Assembly (NCBI RefSeq): GCF_003461245.1
Contig: NZ_QTWS01000006.1
Span: 68,985-132,984, forward strand
Direction of reading: 5' to 3'
Source: Blautia sp. AF19-10LB
GTDB lineage: Bacteria; Bacillota; Clostridia; Lachnospirales; Lachnospiraceae
Length of the DNA stretch: 64,000 nucleotides
In this document: in pieces, positions 9,661 through 17,934 of the stretch
Layout: each line of letters starts with the position of its first letter
Numbering within the stretch: the first letter of the stretch is position 1
Position numbers and translations under genes: made by a program
The notes under the pieces: model-generated
Database searches by the model: none
What the model saw: the letters and a program-made list of their open reading frames with translations, nothing else
Told to the model about the DNA's origin: nothing

Positions 9661-10923
9661 CTAGTTTCGCATCCGGCTGCGCACCCAGCCAGCCGCGAGA
9701 AGGGAACCGGGGATCATCATGAGCCACAGGACAGGCTTCATGGGATCCCCGGTTTTTGGATGCGTGGAAGCTGCCTGCCCTTTTTTCTCTGCATTCTGGT
9801 TTGGTGCACCTTCATCTGAAACTGCCTCTGGTTCTGGTGTTGGTGTCTCTGCTGTCCTGTATACCTCGATCTCAGTCTTTGATGTTACTTTTCGTTCCCC
9901 TGTTTCTGTTGTTGTCACGCTGACCTCATTTACAAGTTTCTGGTCTTTCAGTTTCTCCGGAAGCGTCACCTCCGCCAGAAGCCCCACAGAACACCCTGGC
10001 TCGATCTTCTCGATCCGTGCTTTCGTCCTGGCTTTGTTCAGTACGATCCCTTCTGCTTCCAGAAACCGCACCGGAACATTCTGAAGCTGAAATTTTTCTG
10101 TCGTTACCACGGAGTGAAGTGTCCTCTCCCCGGTGTTTCGGATGCATATCTGAAAAGTGACTTTATCTCCCGGCACTGCCATTGTGCGGTCAGCCGTCTT
10201 TGTGACCTGAAAATCTGCTTTGAGCGGGAGGATTTCTGTCTCACTGCTTTGTTCCACTGAGACAAGGCTTCGAAGTTCGCCCGTTTCTTCCTCTTCATAC
10301 TCTGCAGTTCCATTCAGATACAGGCAGATCTTTCCCGACTGTGTCTCTGGAAGCTGTACAGAAAAATAAAATTCTTTTTTTATCCCTGTTTCCAGCTTTT
10401 CCAGTTTCAGGTTCTTTTCCTGGATTTCTGCATCTTCTGCTTCTTCCCATGTTCCCTCCAGCGATGTATCCGAAAAAGTGCTCTGAAGACAGATGTTTTT
10501 GAGAGGACATTTGCCCGTGTTTTCCACTGAGATCGTATAGAGCAGTTCTTTCCCTGCTTTGATCTGGGTCTGCTGCGGGGTTATCCACATTTTGTACGAT
10601 GGTGTCTGATCCTTTTCCTCCGAATCGGTGAACGGCGGTATATCTGTTGCAGTGGGAGATTCTGTAATTTCCGGTATTTCGGTTATTTCCAGAGTTTCCG
10701 CTGCTTCCATTGTCCTTATCTCATCCACCACTTCTGCCAAATCCAGCTCCTGTTCTGTCTCAGACTCTTCGGGCGGATTTATTTCTTCCGCATCTTCCAG
10801 AAAAATATCACTTTCCGCCAACTCTGCTCCCAGAACCGCACTCCCACTTCCCATCAGAAGCGAACAGGACATGATAAGGGCTGCACCTGTCATTTTCCAG
10901 TTTCTCCATATTTTATTTTTCAT
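9661..10923 (-). CDS. Sortase-anchored surface protein with DUF11-type repeat
   Basis: This 420-residue protein has an N-terminal signal peptide (hydrophobic core AALIMSCSLLMG, likely cut after VLGA), a Glu/Thr-rich linker at about 35-105, and Ig-like domains. The segment starting KTADRTMAVPGDKVTF with ICIRNTGERTL is typical of the DUF11/conserved-repeat family. The C-terminus carries HPKTG (388-392), a hydrophobic stretch and the basic tail RSRMRN, which is a cell-wall sorting signal with HPKTG in place of LPxTG. The ligand or role is unknown. It is a monocistronic gene with AGGAGTATG-type ribosome site and no recognised partner. Confidence 0.75.
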   Translation of the reverse strand: MKNKIWRNWKMTGAALIMSCSLLMGSGSAVLGAELAESDIFLEDAEEINPPEESETEQELDLAEVVDEIRTMEAAETLEITEIPEITESPTATDIPPFTDSEEKDQTPSYKMWITPQQTQIKAGKELLYTISVENTGKCPLKNICLQSTFSDTSLEGTWEEAEDAEIQEKNLKLEKLETGIKKEFYFSVQLPETQSGKICLYLNGTAEYEEEETGELRSLVSVEQSSETEILPLKADFQVTKTADRTMAVPGDKVTFQICIRNTGERTLHSVVTTEKFQLQNVPVRFLEAEGIVLNKARTKARIEKIEPGCSVGLLAEVTLPEKLKDQKLVNEVSVTTTETGERKVTSKTEIEVYRTAETPTPEPEAVSDEGAPNQNAEKKGQAASTHPKTGDPMKPVLWLMMIPGSLLAAGWVRSRMRN

Positions 10924-11250
10924 AAAAACATACTCCTTTTTACTCTGCTTTACTGTTGTTTCTGTCCAGGAATATGTTCACACAGTCATAGGCATCTCCC
11001 CTTCCCTTCCGTTCTGTTTACAGATCTAATCAAAAATGGAATGTTTTCGTCGAACGACGATAAGAAAAAATAACTCTCAAATGGAATCCTGCGAAATAAG
11101 ATTCCGACTTAATGAATGTAACATGTTCTGCTCAGATATACAAGGATATCCTGTAATTATAAAATTTATTTAAGATTTATTTATAAAATTTCGATTTCTT
11201 TTAGAATCCGTACACAGTTTGCACACATTTATTTCTTATAATAGGTCTTG
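10924..11250. other. AT-rich intergenic region, no gene recognised
   Basis: This stretch holds the upstream region of the surface protein. A short open frame at 11038 has no ribosome site. A small CGTCG-AA-CGACG dyad lies near 11050. The AT-rich part at 11155-11245 includes TATAAT at 11237-11242 on the plus strand, without a good -35 at the right distance. Confidence 0.4.
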
Positions 11251-11331
11251 GATAGATGAATAACCACTCTCTATCTCCCCCCTCAAAAAAGTTAAGGAAA
11301 CAGGTCGCCTGAGTTCAGGCGGCTTTTCCTT
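11251..11331 (+). ncRNA. Candidate small RNA, or only the terminator of the next gene
   Basis: Downstream of a TATAAT at 11237-11242 lies a compact unit: stem GATAGA (11251-11256) with TCTATC (11270-11275), a single-stranded C-rich stretch CTCCCCCCTC, an A-rich linker, and a strong hairpin CGCCTGA/TCAGGCG (11306-11321) ending in TTTT. C-rich loops of this kind are known from small RNAs that bind Shine-Dalgarno sequences. The same hairpin, with outer arms AAGGAAA/TTTCCTT, also works as a minus-strand terminator for the lyxose isomerase gene, so the RNA call is weak. Confidence 0.3.
11294..11331 (-). terminator. Terminator of the lyxose isomerase gene, possibly bidirectional
   Basis: On the minus strand the hairpin has outer arms AAGGAAA/TTTCCTT and an inner CGCCTGA/TCAGGCG stem. 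It is followed by AACTTTTTTG, and it lies just after the stop codon at 11338. Confidence 0.7.
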
Positions 11332-11337
11332 ATGTCT

Positions 11338-12030
11338 TTATTTCTCCGGTGCAGGCGGGTATTCATTGCACAGAAGACGGTATGGCGGCTCGTCTTCCTC
11401 AATTTCCGGGAAACGACCTACTGGCGGTTCGAAGCGGTTGTCGGTATTGTCATCATTACACTGGCTGACTTCTCCGATCAGGACTGCACCTGTTCCCGGT
11501 TCTACTTCAAAATCATGGTACATTCCCTGCATAATGCTGATGCTCATTCCCGGTTCCAGGCGGACCTGCGTGCCTGCCGGAACTACTCTGGTCTCTCCGT
11601 CGATATGGACTGTCACATCATTCTGCTTATCAATAGACTCATCCGGCAGAGAATTAAAAACACGGATCAGGATGTTTCCACCGCCTCTGTTGATGATATC
11701 CTCCATCTTGTACCAGTGAAAATGATTCGGAGCGTACTGTCCCTCTTTTAAATAGAGAAATTTTTCTGCGTATGGTTTTTTATATTTATCCTGCATCTTA
11801 AGATTTCCGTTACGGATCGTAAACAGTGAAAATCCTACTTCATCAAACTTTCCGAGACCATAATCTGTGATATCCCATCCCAGCATGTTGTCACGGATCT
11901 CATCAAACTCATGCCCCTTTGATTTCCATTCTTCCGGCGTGAAATCTGCAAACTTCGGAAGGAAATATTGATATTCCCTCAGCATATTTTCCAAGTCTTT
12001 TAATGCTTTGTTGATTTCTGATCTTTTCAT
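11338..12030 (-). CDS. D-lyxose ketol-isomerase
   Basis: This 230-residue protein matches the cupin-type D-lyxose isomerase family, which interconverts D-lyxose and D-xylulose (and D-mannose with D-fructose in some members) using a divalent metal. The metal site is visible in NHFHWYKMEDI near residue 102, with a later His in MYHDFEV. The length is normal and the start has GGAGACGG upstream. It follows the aldose epimerase gene by 21 bases on the same strand, so a sugar-supply operon is likely. Exact sugar specificity cannot be read from sequence. Confidence 0.85.
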   Translation of the reverse strand: MKRSEINKALKDLENMLREYQYFLPKFADFTPEEWKSKGHEFDEIRDNMLGWDITDYGLGKFDEVGFSLFTIRNGNLKMQDKYKKPYAEKFLYLKEGQYAPNHFHWYKMEDIINRGGGNILIRVFNSLPDESIDKQNDVTVHIDGETRVVPAGTQVRLEPGMSISIMQGMYHDFEVEPGTGAVLIGEVSQCNDDNTDNRFEPPVGRFPEIEEDEPPYRLLCNEYPPAPEK

Positions 12031-12051
12031 AACTGCCGTCTCCTTTTTGTA

Positions 12052-12945
12052 TTATTTTATCCTATCTAGTGTAGTGAGCATAATGCTCCATGTGTTTCTG
12101 TACTCTTCTCCAGATTTCAGAGCATGCAGGTTCTTCTGTTTCTCCAGATCTTCTACGATATTTTTGCGGGAAGGAAGGGAACTCCATGGTTCTACACACA
12201 TATAATCTACTTCCGCATGTGGCCAGTGCCAGAATCCCAGATAATCCATATCCGGAAATGCAACTCGAATCTCTTTCTCGCCTTTTTCACTGTTGATCCT
12301 TATTTCTTCTGGCATATTTTTTAATACGATCGCATCATTGTCGAACAATGTATGTTCCAGATTCAGGTATCGCCCCTGTACAAGCTGCAATGGTTCATCC
12401 TTTTCCAGTACAAAACAGTCCTCTGAAAGAAGGATGCGGCGTGGTTTGGCTCCCTCGCCAAAATCAATTCGATAATCTTCAAATTTCAGGTCATCTTCAA
12501 ACGGGATCTGAAAACCCGGATGTCCTCCGATGCCAAAATATATGGTTTTGTCATCTGTATTTTTTACAAGATAAGTAATCGAAATTTTTTCATTTTCCAG
12601 TTTCCATGTAATATCCAGCACAAATTTAAACGGATATTGTCTTTCCGTTTCCGGTGAATCCTCCAGTCTCAGTGTCAGTTCCTCTTCTTTGTGTTCCACC
12701 AGGTTCAGCTCTGCAGTTGGAAGAAATCCATGTATATCCATATGATACGTCTGTCCCTGGTATGTATAACTCTGATCGGTCATCCTTCCTATATAAGGAA
12801 AAAGATTCGGTCCTCTGTCTGTCCATGTTGCAGCATCCCCCTGCCAGAGATATTCTCTGCCCTGTGCGTCACGGATCGACTGAAATTCCCCTCCTCTGGA
12901 TGATATCTCCAGAGTTAGTTTCTGATTTTTGATTGTATAGTTCAT
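12052..12945 (-). CDS. Aldose 1-epimerase family protein (LacX-like)
   Basis: The 297-residue protein belongs to the galactose-mutarotase-like beta-sandwich superfamily. It starts MNYTIKNQKLTLEIS, has the conserved RGPNLFPYIGRM and the catalytic-region HGF motif (DIHGFLP), followed by GGHPGFQIP. These fit the LacX/YeaD-type branch that acts on anomers of free or phosphorylated sugars. It is the first gene of a two-gene unit with D-lyxose isomerase, which suggests it supplies the right anomer to that enzyme. The ribosome site is AGGAGG at 12956. Confidence 0.87.
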   Translation of the reverse strand: MNYTIKNQKLTLEISSRGGEFQSIRDAQGREYLWQGDAATWTDRGPNLFPYIGRMTDQSYTYQGQTYHMDIHGFLPTAELNLVEHKEEELTLRLEDSPETERQYPFKFVLDITWKLENEKISITYLVKNTDDKTIYFGIGGHPGFQIPFEDDLKFEDYRIDFGEGAKPRRILLSEDCFVLEKDEPLQLVQGRYLNLEHTLFDNDAIVLKNMPEEIRINSEKGEKEIRVAFPDMDYLGFWHWPHAEVDYMCVEPWSSLPSRKNIVEDLEKQKNLHALKSGEEYRNTWSIMLTTLDRIK

Positions 12946-13004
12946 GCTTTTAACCTCCTATTCTGTCAGTATATCATGCCAAGGGGATGTATTCTATCTT
13001 TTTA

Positions 13005-13033
13005 TTGCAATTCCACGCCCATTCTTTTATAAT
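13005..13033 (+). promoter_or_regulatory. Sigma-A promoter of arcC
   Basis: TTGCAA (13005-13010) and TATAAT (13028-13033) are 17 bases apart, about 57 bases before the arcC start. Confidence 0.75.
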
Positions 13034-13089
13034 ATAGATAATTATTCACACCAAGTTATACCAAAACTGAAAAGAAACGAGGAATCCAT

Positions 13090-14022
13090 ATGAGCGAAAA
13101 AACCGTAGTTGTTGCTCTTGGTCACAAAGCCCTTGGCACAACACTTCCAGAACAGAAACTTGCTACCAGAGAAACTGCTAAAGCAATTGCAGATCTTGTA
13201 GAAGAAGGCACACGTGTTGTCATCTCCCACAGTAACGGACCACAGGTCGGCATGATCCACACAGCAATGAATGAATTCGGTAAAGCACATCCGGATTACA
13301 CTTTTGCTCCGATGTCTGTCTGCTCTGCCATGAGCCAGGGTTACATCGGATATGACCTCCAGAATGCGATCCGTGCTGAGCTCATCTCCCGCGGTATTTA
13401 CAAACCGGTTGCCACGATCCTGACCCAGGTTGTTATCGATCCATACGATGATGCTTTCGGTGAACCTGAGAAGGTGATCGGTCGTGTCCTCAACGCAGAG
13501 GAAGCGGAGGCAGAGGAAGATAAGGGTAACTTTGTTACCGAGACTGCACCTGGCGAATACCGCCGTATCCTTGCAGCTCCGAAGCCGCAGCGCATCGTCG
13601 AGATCGAGACAGTACGTGCCCTTACAGATGCCGGTCAGGTCGTGATCGCAGCCGGCGGCGGCGGAATTCCTGTTATGGAACAGGGAATCAACCTCCATGG
13701 TGCAAGTGCCATCATTGAGAAGGATTTTGCAAGCGGACTTCTTGCAGAGGAGCTGAACGCAGATACTCTTCTGATCCTCACTAGTGTTGAGAAAGTCAGC
13801 CTCAACAAAGATACTGACCATGAAACCTACCTCGGTGCGCTTTCCGCAGAAGAAGCACAGAAATACATCGATGAAGGTCAGTTTGCTGCAGGCTCCATGC
13901 TTCCTAAGATCGAGGCAGGTCTTTCCTTCCTCAGCAAAGGCGAAAACCGCCGTGCGATCATCACGGACATCGCTCACGCCAAAGACGGCTACAGAGAAAA
14001 AACCGGAACTATCCTCAAATAA
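13090..14022 (+). CDS. arcC: Carbamate kinase
   Basis: This enzyme makes ATP from ADP and carbamoyl phosphate, the last step of arginine, agmatine or citrulline fermentation. The 310-residue protein has the amino-acid-kinase fold: SHSNGPQVG in the N-terminal lobe, IAAGGGGIPV in the middle and ASGLLAEELNAD near the nucleotide site, and PKIEAGLSF at the end. It has its own promoter and terminator. No arginine deiminase or ornithine carbamoyltransferase lies beside it, so its carbamoyl phosphate source is encoded elsewhere. The ribosome site is a weak CGAGGA. Confidence 0.95.
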   Translation: MSEKTVVVALGHKALGTTLPEQKLATRETAKAIADLVEEGTRVVISHSNGPQVGMIHTAMNEFGKAHPDYTFAPMSVCSAMSQGYIGYDLQNAIRAELISRGIYKPVATILTQVVIDPYDDAFGEPEKVIGRVLNAEEAEAEEDKGNFVTETAPGEYRRILAAPKPQRIVEIETVRALTDAGQVVIAAGGGGIPVMEQGINLHGASAIIEKDFASGLLAEELNADTLLILTSVEKVSLNKDTDHETYLGALSAEEAQKYIDEGQFAAGSMLPKIEAGLSFLSKGENRRAIITDIAHAKDGYREKTGTILK

Positions 14023-14048
14023 TTACGGTATATCCCCCAACCATATCA

Positions 14049-14090
14049 GAACGCTGCCCTGTGCATCCCGTGCAGGCGGCGTTCTTCTTT
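14049..14090 (+). terminator. Intrinsic terminator after arcC
   Basis: GAACGCTGCC (14049-14058) pairs with GGCGGCGTTC (14075-14084), followed by TTCTTTT. Confidence 0.85.
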
Positions 14091-14108
14091 TGTGCATCGT
14101 ATCAGCGT

Positions 14109-14203
14109 GTCATTTGTGTCGTTTAATCTAATCTTTCCACTTAGGCACTATTTCGTTAATATATATAGGAAGTATTTACTAGTTTTTTACACGCACAAAT
14201 GAC
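14109..14203 (+). promoter_or_regulatory. Possible autoregulatory operator pair of the XRE gene
   Basis: GTCATTTGTG at 14109-14118 is an exact inverted copy of CACAAATGAC at 14194-14203. The second copy overlaps the leader just before the AGGTGA ribosome site of the downstream XRE gene. Two sites flanking the promoter suggest looping or autoregulation, but this is an inference. Confidence 0.4.
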
Positions 14204-14219
14204 GATGAGGTGACTTATA

Positions 14220-14543
14220 ATGACAGAATTAAATCCTTTGGATCGTATCCAGGAATTATGCGATGAGCGTAACTGGTCTTACTATCAACTGGCGAAAGTA
14301 TCCGGAATCGCGTATTCCACGCTCAGTACAATGATAAACAAACATAATATGCCTTCCCTTCCTACTCTGCAGAAACTCTGCTCCGGGTTCGGCATCTCCA
14401 TTACCGACTTTTTTGATCCAGGAAACAGCAGCAAAGGGCTTACTTCTGACCAGGCACAGTGTCTGAAACTTTTTACTGCACTGAGTCCGGAGGACAAAAC
14501 TCTGGCGATCACCTATATGAAGGGACTGTCAAAAACCTTATAA
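14220..14543 (+). CDS. Small XRE-family transcriptional regulator
   Basis: The 107-residue protein is mostly one helix-turn-helix domain of the Cro/CI type: YYQLAKVSGIAYSTLSTMIN at about residues 21-40, then PSLPTLQKLCSGFGISITDFF, the usual fifth helix. A short C-terminal tail follows (about 75-107, ALSPEDKTLAITYMKGL). No ligand or protease domain is present. It stands alone with its own terminator. Similar short regulators are common in Lachnospiraceae; its targets are unknown, although an inverted pair upstream suggests self-control. Confidence 0.85.
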   Translation: MTELNPLDRIQELCDERNWSYYQLAKVSGIAYSTLSTMINKHNMPSLPTLQKLCSGFGISITDFFDPGNSSKGLTSDQAQCLKLFTALSPEDKTLAITYMKGLSKTL

Positions 14544-14566
14544 AACCATCCAGATCCTGAATTTAC

Positions 14567-14597
14567 GGGCTGCCATGTTACTGGCAGCTCTTTTTTG
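14567..14597 (+). terminator. Intrinsic terminator after the XRE gene
   Basis: GCTGCCA (14569-14575) pairs with TGGCAGC (14582-14588), followed by TCTTTTTT. Confidence 0.88.
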
Positions 14598-14615
14598 TCT
14601 CTCTCCAAAGCAGTC

Positions 14616-14757
14616 GTTACTGTTCACTCCGTTCACAGTAACTTGGTCAAAATCCATTCCAAATCACCTTCGGTGATGGGATTTTGCCCTGTATGTCTCG
14701 GGATTTTGCCATATTCATGGCAAAACACCTCGCGGGATACTACCTGTGAACAGTAAC
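14616..14757. mobile_element. Miniature inverted-repeat element, full-length copy 1
   Basis: This 142-bp non-coding element has perfect 12-bp terminal inverted repeats (GTTACTGTTCAC and GTGAACAGTAAC) and is bounded by a perfect 8-bp direct repeat, AAGCAGTC at 14608-14615 and 14758-14765. It holds three hairpins: GTTACTGT/ACAGTAAC (14616-14642), CAAAATCC/GGATTTTG with an inner ATCACC/GGTGAT (14648-14686), and TTTTGCCAT/ATGGCAAAA (14704-14725). It carries no gene, so a transposase elsewhere must have moved it. Two more copies are at 27199 and 32909. Confidence 0.88.
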
Positions 14758-14869
14758 AAGCAGTCGCACAATTTTCAAAGTTTTCTCCTCCATTCATTGT
14801 TTTTTTCTGTCATTTCCTATATAATAAATAGCAGATTCGATATTTTTTCGCAGAAATGGAGTAGCAAAA

Positions 14870-15709
14870 ATGGAACTGAAAAACAGAACTTTATCTAATT
14901 TTGCAGAACTGGTGCGGACCGGCGAATGCAAAAATTACCGTGGCAGGCTCAAAGTCGGCGTTGACCTTGGTACTGCCAATACCGTACTTGCTGTTGTGGA
15001 CAGCAACAACCGCCCGATTGCCGGAGCTTCTGCTCCTTCCCATGCGATCCGTGACGGTGTGATCGTCAATTATTATGAGTCCGTTCAGCTTGTCACCAAA
15101 CTTAAAAATGAGCTTGAAGAAAAACTCGGCACGGAGCTTCTCTACGGTGCCGCAGCGATCCCTCCAGGAGTTTCCGAGGGCAGTATCAAAAGCATCGGCT
15201 ATGTCCTCGAAGGAGCCGGTTTTGAAGTAACCAACATCGTAGATGAACCGACTGCTGCTTCTGCCGTGCTCAAGATCACTGACGGTGCAGTTGTCGATGT
15301 CGGCGGCGGCACTACCGGAATCAGCATCCTCAAGGATGGCAAGGTCATCTATACCGACGATGAGGCAACAGGCGGAAGCCACATGACCATGACCGTTGCA
15401 GGTCATTACAAGATTCCTTACGAGGACGCTGAAGTTCTCAAGACTGACCCTGAAAAGGAAGCTGAGATTTTTCCTGTTATCAAGGCTACTGTTGAGAAGA
15501 TGGCAACAATCACCGAAAGATTTCTCCAGGGATATGAGGTCCCTGCGGTTTACGTCGTAGGCGGTTCTGCCAGCTTCAAAGAATTCACGACCGTATTCGA
15601 GAAGAAACTCAAACTTCCGGTCTACCGTCCTGTCCACCCGCTTCTTGTAACACCACTTGGCATCGCTTACTACTGCGAGCTGCCGCCGGTAACACCTAAG
15701 AAGAAATAA
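14870..15709 (+). CDS. eutJ: EutJ-family chaperone-like ATPase, orphan
   Basis: This 279-residue protein matches EutJ, an Hsp70/actin-fold ATPase of ethanolamine-utilisation operons whose exact role is unclear. It has phosphate-1 motif GVDLGTANTVLAVVD (about residues 29-43), phosphate-2 motif VDVGGGTTGIS (about 143-153) and adenosine motif VVGGSASF. Its substrate-binding domain is missing, as in other EutJ proteins. No microcompartment shell, EutBC or propanediol genes lie near it; it stands alone between the XRE gene and nrdD with a terminator behind it. Either it has moved from a eut operon or it has a separate job. Confidence 0.85.
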   Translation: MELKNRTLSNFAELVRTGECKNYRGRLKVGVDLGTANTVLAVVDSNNRPIAGASAPSHAIRDGVIVNYYESVQLVTKLKNELEEKLGTELLYGAAAIPPGVSEGSIKSIGYVLEGAGFEVTNIVDEPTAASAVLKITDGAVVDVGGGTTGISILKDGKVIYTDDEATGGSHMTMTVAGHYKIPYEDAEVLKTDPEKEAEIFPVIKATVEKMATITERFLQGYEVPAVYVVGGSASFKEFTTVFEKKLKLPVYRPVHPLLVTPLGIAYYCELPPVTPKKK

Positions 15710-15721
15710 ATTTCTCCTTAT

Positions 15722-15780
15722 ATACCAAAAAGAGTACAGACATGACTTTCACTTTCGTCATATCTGTACTCTTTTTGTAT
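15722..15780. terminator. Bidirectional terminator between eutJ and nrdD
   Basis: AAAAAGAGTACAGA (15727-15740) is exactly complementary to TCTGTACTCTTTTT (15763-15776). The A and T ends let it work on both strands for the two converging genes. Confidence 0.92.
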
Positions 15781-15798
15781 ACTTAAAACTCTATCTGC

Positions 15799-17934
15799 TT
15801 ACATAGATTTACGCTCTGCGATCTCGGCCATCTTCGCTTCATTCAATCGTGTGTCACCATGAACACGGCTATAGGAAAGATATCCGTTCATACGGTCGAT
15901 CTTTGTCAGGTTACGTGAGCCGCATACCGGGCATACGTCCATTTCCAGCTCCTGGTGACCGCAGTCATCGCAGTAAGCCAGAGAAAGGTTTACACCCTCA
16001 TAATAGCCCAGGTCCATCGCTCTGCGGATCAGGGTACGGATGGCTTCTTTGTTGTAGCCGATCGGATAACGGACATACTGGATCTTACCGCCGTTGCAGA
16101 GTTCCCAAAAACGTCCCTCCAGATCCTGTTTCTCAATCGGAGTCACATCCTCGGTAACATGGCAGTGGAAGCTATTGCTGACATACGGTCTGTCAGAAAC
16201 ACCCTCTACGATTCCATACATCTTGCGGAACTGCTCAACCTGAAGACCACAGAGGCTCTCTGCCGGTGTTCCGTAGATCGCATAGAGGTATCCGTCCTCC
16301 TGCTTGAACTGGTTTACTTTGTCATTGATATATTTCAGTACTTCCAGTGCAAACTGTCCATCCTCGCGGATAGATTTGCCGTTGTAAAGCTCCTGAAGCT
16401 CATTCAGGGCTGTGATCCCGAAGGAAGCTGTCATCGGTTTGAGGATCTTGCCGATCTTTTCGTTCGGTTTGAGATGACCGCCGTAGAAACCGCCCTCACA
16501 GTAAGCAAGCGGGTTCGTGGATGCTCTCATCTGTCCCAGGTACTCATAGGTGCGGATGTGGAGATTTCGGATCATCTGCAGGTAAAAATCAAGAACCTCG
16601 TAAAAATCTCTGCTCTCTGCTCTTGCTTTCGCCAGGATCATCGGAAGATGAAGACTGACTGCACCGATATTGAAACGTCCTACAAATACAGGCTTGTCAT
16701 TCTCATCTGCCGGATACATGCCGCCTCTCTCATACCATGGACTTAAGAATGCACGGCATCCCATCGGGCTGATAACCTTGCCATACTGCTTGTACATGCT
16801 TGCGATATAGCCCTTGCCAGTCAGAGAAAGCCAGTCCGGATACATGGTCTTGGAGGAGCAGTCAACGCCCTCCTCAAAGATGTCCTCGCACGGTTTGCCC
16901 GGTCCATGAAGATTCTCATCATACAGAAATACGATCTTAGGGAAAAGAACCGGCTTCTTATGGCCTTTCTTACCCTGACCGCCCTTGTGCACCTGCAGAA
17001 GAGAAATATTACACATCTTCTCGAACTGACCTGTACCAAGTCCGAGTGTCACAGTAACAAACGGATAGTCACCACGGGAAGAACCTACCGTATTCAGCTT
17101 GTACTCGATTCCCTGCCATCCCTGATCAAAATCTCTCCGGACTTTGTCCAGCGCGTACTCGATAGCTCTCTCTTCTCTGCCGGTCCAGTTCTCATCGGAG
17201 TATTTCATAAATTCGCTGACGTATTTGTCATAACTCTTCTGTGCGTACGGTCCGAGGATCTTGTCGACCTCCGGCACTGTAAAGCCGCCGTACTGCTGTG
17301 CTGCTGTACTCAGGATGATATCACCCATGACATCAAATGCAGTATCCAGTGTCTTCGGCTCGTTGTACCAGACATTCCCCATCTCGAAACCGCCGCTTAA
17401 AACTGCCCCCACATCAAACAGGCAGCAGTTCATCGTGTCCAGTCGTGCAGACTGATCGTGAATATAGATGTATCCGTCCTTGCATGCCTGCAGCTCATTG
17501 CGGTTCATAAAAAACTTCCTGTATAATTCCTTGTTCAGTTCGTTAAAGATCAGGCTTCTCTTGGTCGCAACAAGAGCACTATCTGTATTCGCATTACTCT
17601 TGTCACCGATATAGCGGATCGCCTGGCTCTTGGTATAGACATCATCCATCATATGGATAAAATCCAGCTTGTAGTTGCGGTAATCGCGGTAACTCTTGGC
17701 AACTGCCGGATTCACACGCTCCAGTGCGCCCTCTACGATATTGTGCATCTCCTGGATCTCGATCTCGTTCTTTCCGAGAGAATCTGCATGTTCCTGCGCG
17801 AACTGGCAGATAAATTCCTTCTCTTCATCTGAAAATTTATAAAGAATACGTGCGGCTGATTTATTTACCGCCTTGACGATCTTCTGCGGATCAAATTCTT
17901 CTCGCGTGCCGTCTTTTTTGATTACATAGATCAT
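15799..17934 (-). CDS. nrdD: Anaerobic ribonucleoside-triphosphate reductase, copy 1
   Basis: This class III glycyl-radical enzyme makes dNTPs without oxygen. The 711-residue protein has an ATP-cone domain at the N-terminus (IKKDGTREEFDPQKIVKAVN), the catalytic barrel, a zinc site of two CxxC pairs (CDDC, CPVC) and the radical Gly in RMNGYLSYSR near the end. An ATG at 17994 would add 20 residues but lacks a ribosome site; AGGAGA sits before 17934. No nrdG activase is adjacent. A second, different nrdD lies at 57618, so the genome has at least two. Confidence 0.93.
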   Translation of the reverse strand: MIYVIKKDGTREEFDPQKIVKAVNKSAARILYKFSDEEKEFICQFAQEHADSLGKNEIEIQEMHNIVEGALERVNPAVAKSYRDYRNYKLDFIHMMDDVYTKSQAIRYIGDKSNANTDSALVATKRSLIFNELNKELYRKFFMNRNELQACKDGYIYIHDQSARLDTMNCCLFDVGAVLSGGFEMGNVWYNEPKTLDTAFDVMGDIILSTAAQQYGGFTVPEVDKILGPYAQKSYDKYVSEFMKYSDENWTGREERAIEYALDKVRRDFDQGWQGIEYKLNTVGSSRGDYPFVTVTLGLGTGQFEKMCNISLLQVHKGGQGKKGHKKPVLFPKIVFLYDENLHGPGKPCEDIFEEGVDCSSKTMYPDWLSLTGKGYIASMYKQYGKVISPMGCRAFLSPWYERGGMYPADENDKPVFVGRFNIGAVSLHLPMILAKARAESRDFYEVLDFYLQMIRNLHIRTYEYLGQMRASTNPLAYCEGGFYGGHLKPNEKIGKILKPMTASFGITALNELQELYNGKSIREDGQFALEVLKYINDKVNQFKQEDGYLYAIYGTPAESLCGLQVEQFRKMYGIVEGVSDRPYVSNSFHCHVTEDVTPIEKQDLEGRFWELCNGGKIQYVRYPIGYNKEAIRTLIRRAMDLGYYEGVNLSLAYCDDCGHQELEMDVCPVCGSRNLTKIDRMNGYLSYSRVHGDTRLNEAKMAEIAERKSM

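Noticed and set aside
11038..11175. Possible 45-codon gene in the gap after the surface protein
   Set aside because: It has no ribosome site and no sign of coding bias; the region is better read as non-coding.
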